A stretch of 7,502 bases of DNA from Actinomycetes bacterium (GTDB taxonomy: Bacteria > Actinomycetota > Acidimicrobiia > Acidimicrobiales > Bog-793): positions 1 to 7,502 of the forward strand of contig JAJYGM010000246.1 of the NCBI GenBank assembly GCA_021785095.1. The letters are read 5' to 3'. Of the stretch, positions 7,018-7,502 are shown piece after piece (within the stretch, counting starts at the first letter, position 1; every line of letters begins with the position of its first letter). The translations under genes and the position numbers were made by a program. The notes under the pieces were generated by a model. That model saw nothing but the letters and a program-made list of their open reading frames with translations. It was not told where the DNA came from and ran no database searches.

Positions 7018-7156
7018 TCCGGGAAGAACCCGCCCACCCGCTCCGACGACGAGCTCGCCCGAGACGAACCCTCGCCACACCGCGCGCCTCTGCGGCGCCC
7101 GCCCGGTGGGACCAGTGGGAAGAGACGCGCTCGTGCCGCGGTTGAACGGACGGGTC

Positions 7157-7180
7157 CAGTCAGACTGTCGATGGTCAGAC
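7157..7180. promoter_or_regulatory. Candidate operator: palindrome plus repeated GTCAGAC
   Basis: CAGTCAGACTG (7157-7167) is an 11-bp odd palindrome, five matching pairs around a central A. Its core GTCAGAC recurs at 7174-7180, one and a half helical turns (15 bp) further on. The element lies 58-81 bp upstream of the MFS start and just after a possible -35 hexamer TTGAAC. DHA2-type efflux pumps are often controlled by TetR- or MarR-type repressors binding such sites, but no regulator gene is in view. The match is short and could be chance. Confidence 0.3.
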
Positions 7181-7223
7181 GAAGCGTCGCAGGCACCACC
7201 GGAGCGGCGCACGTGGGCGAGCG

Positions 7224-7230
7224 AGAGGAG
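7224..7230 (+). promoter_or_regulatory. Ribosome binding site of the MFS transporter gene
   Basis: AGAGGAG lies 7 nt before the ATG at 7238, near-ideal spacing. This favours that ATG over the in-frame ATG at 7319 (Met28), which would remove the basic cytoplasmic segment before the first membrane helix. Confidence 0.7.
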
Positions 7231-7237
7231 CGTATCG

Positions 7238-7502
7238 ATGGGAGATCGGAAGGCCGCCGAGCTCGGAGGAGTCGTCGGGGCGAGTGCCGCACGGGCGGCG
7301 CGCCGACGTTGGCTCGCCATGCCTTTCATCGCGCTCGGCGTGGCGATGATCATCGTGGACGCCACGATTGTCAACGTCGCGCTCCCGACCATCATCCGCC
7401 AACTGCACATCGACGCCGTGACGGCCGAGTGGGTGAACTCGATGTACTCGCTCGTGTTCGCGGCGCTGCTGATCTCGGCCGGCCGCCTCGGGGACGCGTT
7501 CG
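7238..7502 (+). CDS. MFS transporter, DHA2 (EmrB/QacA-like) family, N-terminal part
   Basis: The first 88 residues of a proton-driven major facilitator exporter; the 3' end lies beyond the window. A cytoplasmic N-terminus with a basic RAARRR cluster (19-24) leads into transmembrane helix 1 at about 26-46. That helix carries the drug-exporter motif VDATIVNVALP (40-50), the LDxTIVNVALP signature of 14-helix DHA2 pumps. Then come AEWVNSMYSL (63-72), the start of helix 2, and AGRLGDAF (81-88), which opens the family-wide motif A (GxLaDrxGrk) between helices 2 and 3. Members usually have about 450-550 residues and export drugs, dyes or metabolites; the substrate cannot be told from this part. The 220-bp gap, its own strong ribosome binding site and a possible operator upstream suggest a separate transcription unit rather than part of the proline operon. 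Confidence 0.92.
   Translation, partial: MGDRKAAELGGVVGASAARAARRRWLAMPFIALGVAMIIVDATIVNVALPTIIRQLHIDAVTAEWVNSMYSLVFAALLISAGRLGDAF

Larger units (their letters stand above)
7018..7237 (+). other. Non-coding gap between the VWA gene and the MFS gene
   Basis: The only sizeable intergenic stretch, 220 bp, separating the operon from the transporter gene. A weak hairpin (CGGG/CCCG stem around loop AAGAA, 7020-7032) lies just after the VWA stop but has no T-run, so it is not a convincing terminator. TTGAAC at 7142-7147 could be a -35 element, but no good -10 follows at 16-18 nt. Its downstream part holds the symmetrical repeat at 7157-7180 and the MFS ribosome binding site. No coding signal is seen in it. 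Confidence 0.6.

Noticed and set aside
7020..7032. Hairpin after the VWA stop as a terminator
   Set aside because: Stem of only 4 bp and no T-run; too weak to call, although an operon end is expected nearby.
7171..7237. Small upstream ORF starting at the ATG at 7171
   Set aside because: It runs out of frame into the MFS gene giving an Arg/His-rich product, and has no ribosome binding site.
5131..7410. 759-codon open frame on the - strand, antisense to the MoxR and VWA genes and the gap
   Set aside because: Arises from the GC-rich third positions of the + strand genes, which remove stops from the opposite strand. Its translation is Arg/Gly/Glu-rich without recognisable domains, while the + strand genes have full catalytic motifs.

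Overview
This is a compact, very GC-rich stretch of bacterial chromosome with every recognisable gene on the + strand. GC-rich third codon positions, GTG starts and the order obg-proB-...-proA point to Actinomycetota. A deep actinobacterial lineage such as Acidimicrobiia would fit, but nothing here fixes the class and that placement is a guess.

Layout: the window opens inside obg (C-terminal half of the ribosome-assembly GTPase Obg/CgtA, 1-763). It continues with proB (glutamate 5-kinase with a PUA domain, 767-1912), an M20-family metallopeptidase or deacylase (1958-3280), proA (gamma-glutamyl phosphate reductase, 3273-4526), a MoxR-type AAA+ ATPase most like CoxD (4526-5518) and a CoxE-type von Willebrand factor A protein (5521-7017). 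A 220-bp non-coding gap follows. The window ends in the first 88 codons of a DHA2-type (EmrB/QacA-like) major facilitator transporter (7238-7502).

The six genes from obg to the VWA gene have gaps of 3, 45, -8, -1 and 2 nt, so they very probably form one operon with translational coupling from the M20 gene onward. ProB and ProA catalyse the first two steps of proline synthesis from glutamate. Two things depart from the usual arrangement. An M20 hydrolase gene sits between proB and proA and overlaps proA. A MoxR/VWA pair sits directly after proA, where nadD and rsfS are common in actinobacteria. MoxR/VWA pairs are generally regarded as ATP-driven chaperone or metal-cofactor-insertion machines. 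Their client here is not evident: no carbon monoxide dehydrogenase structural gene is in the window.

The MFS gene looks like a separate transcription unit with its own strong ribosome binding site and a candidate operator upstream. I see no tRNA, rRNA, CRISPR array, insertion sequence or convincing intrinsic terminator. Most of the window is core metabolism. The points worth following are the two insertions into the proline operon, a degenerate nucleotide-specificity motif in Obg, and a possible metal-binding motif in the VWA protein.
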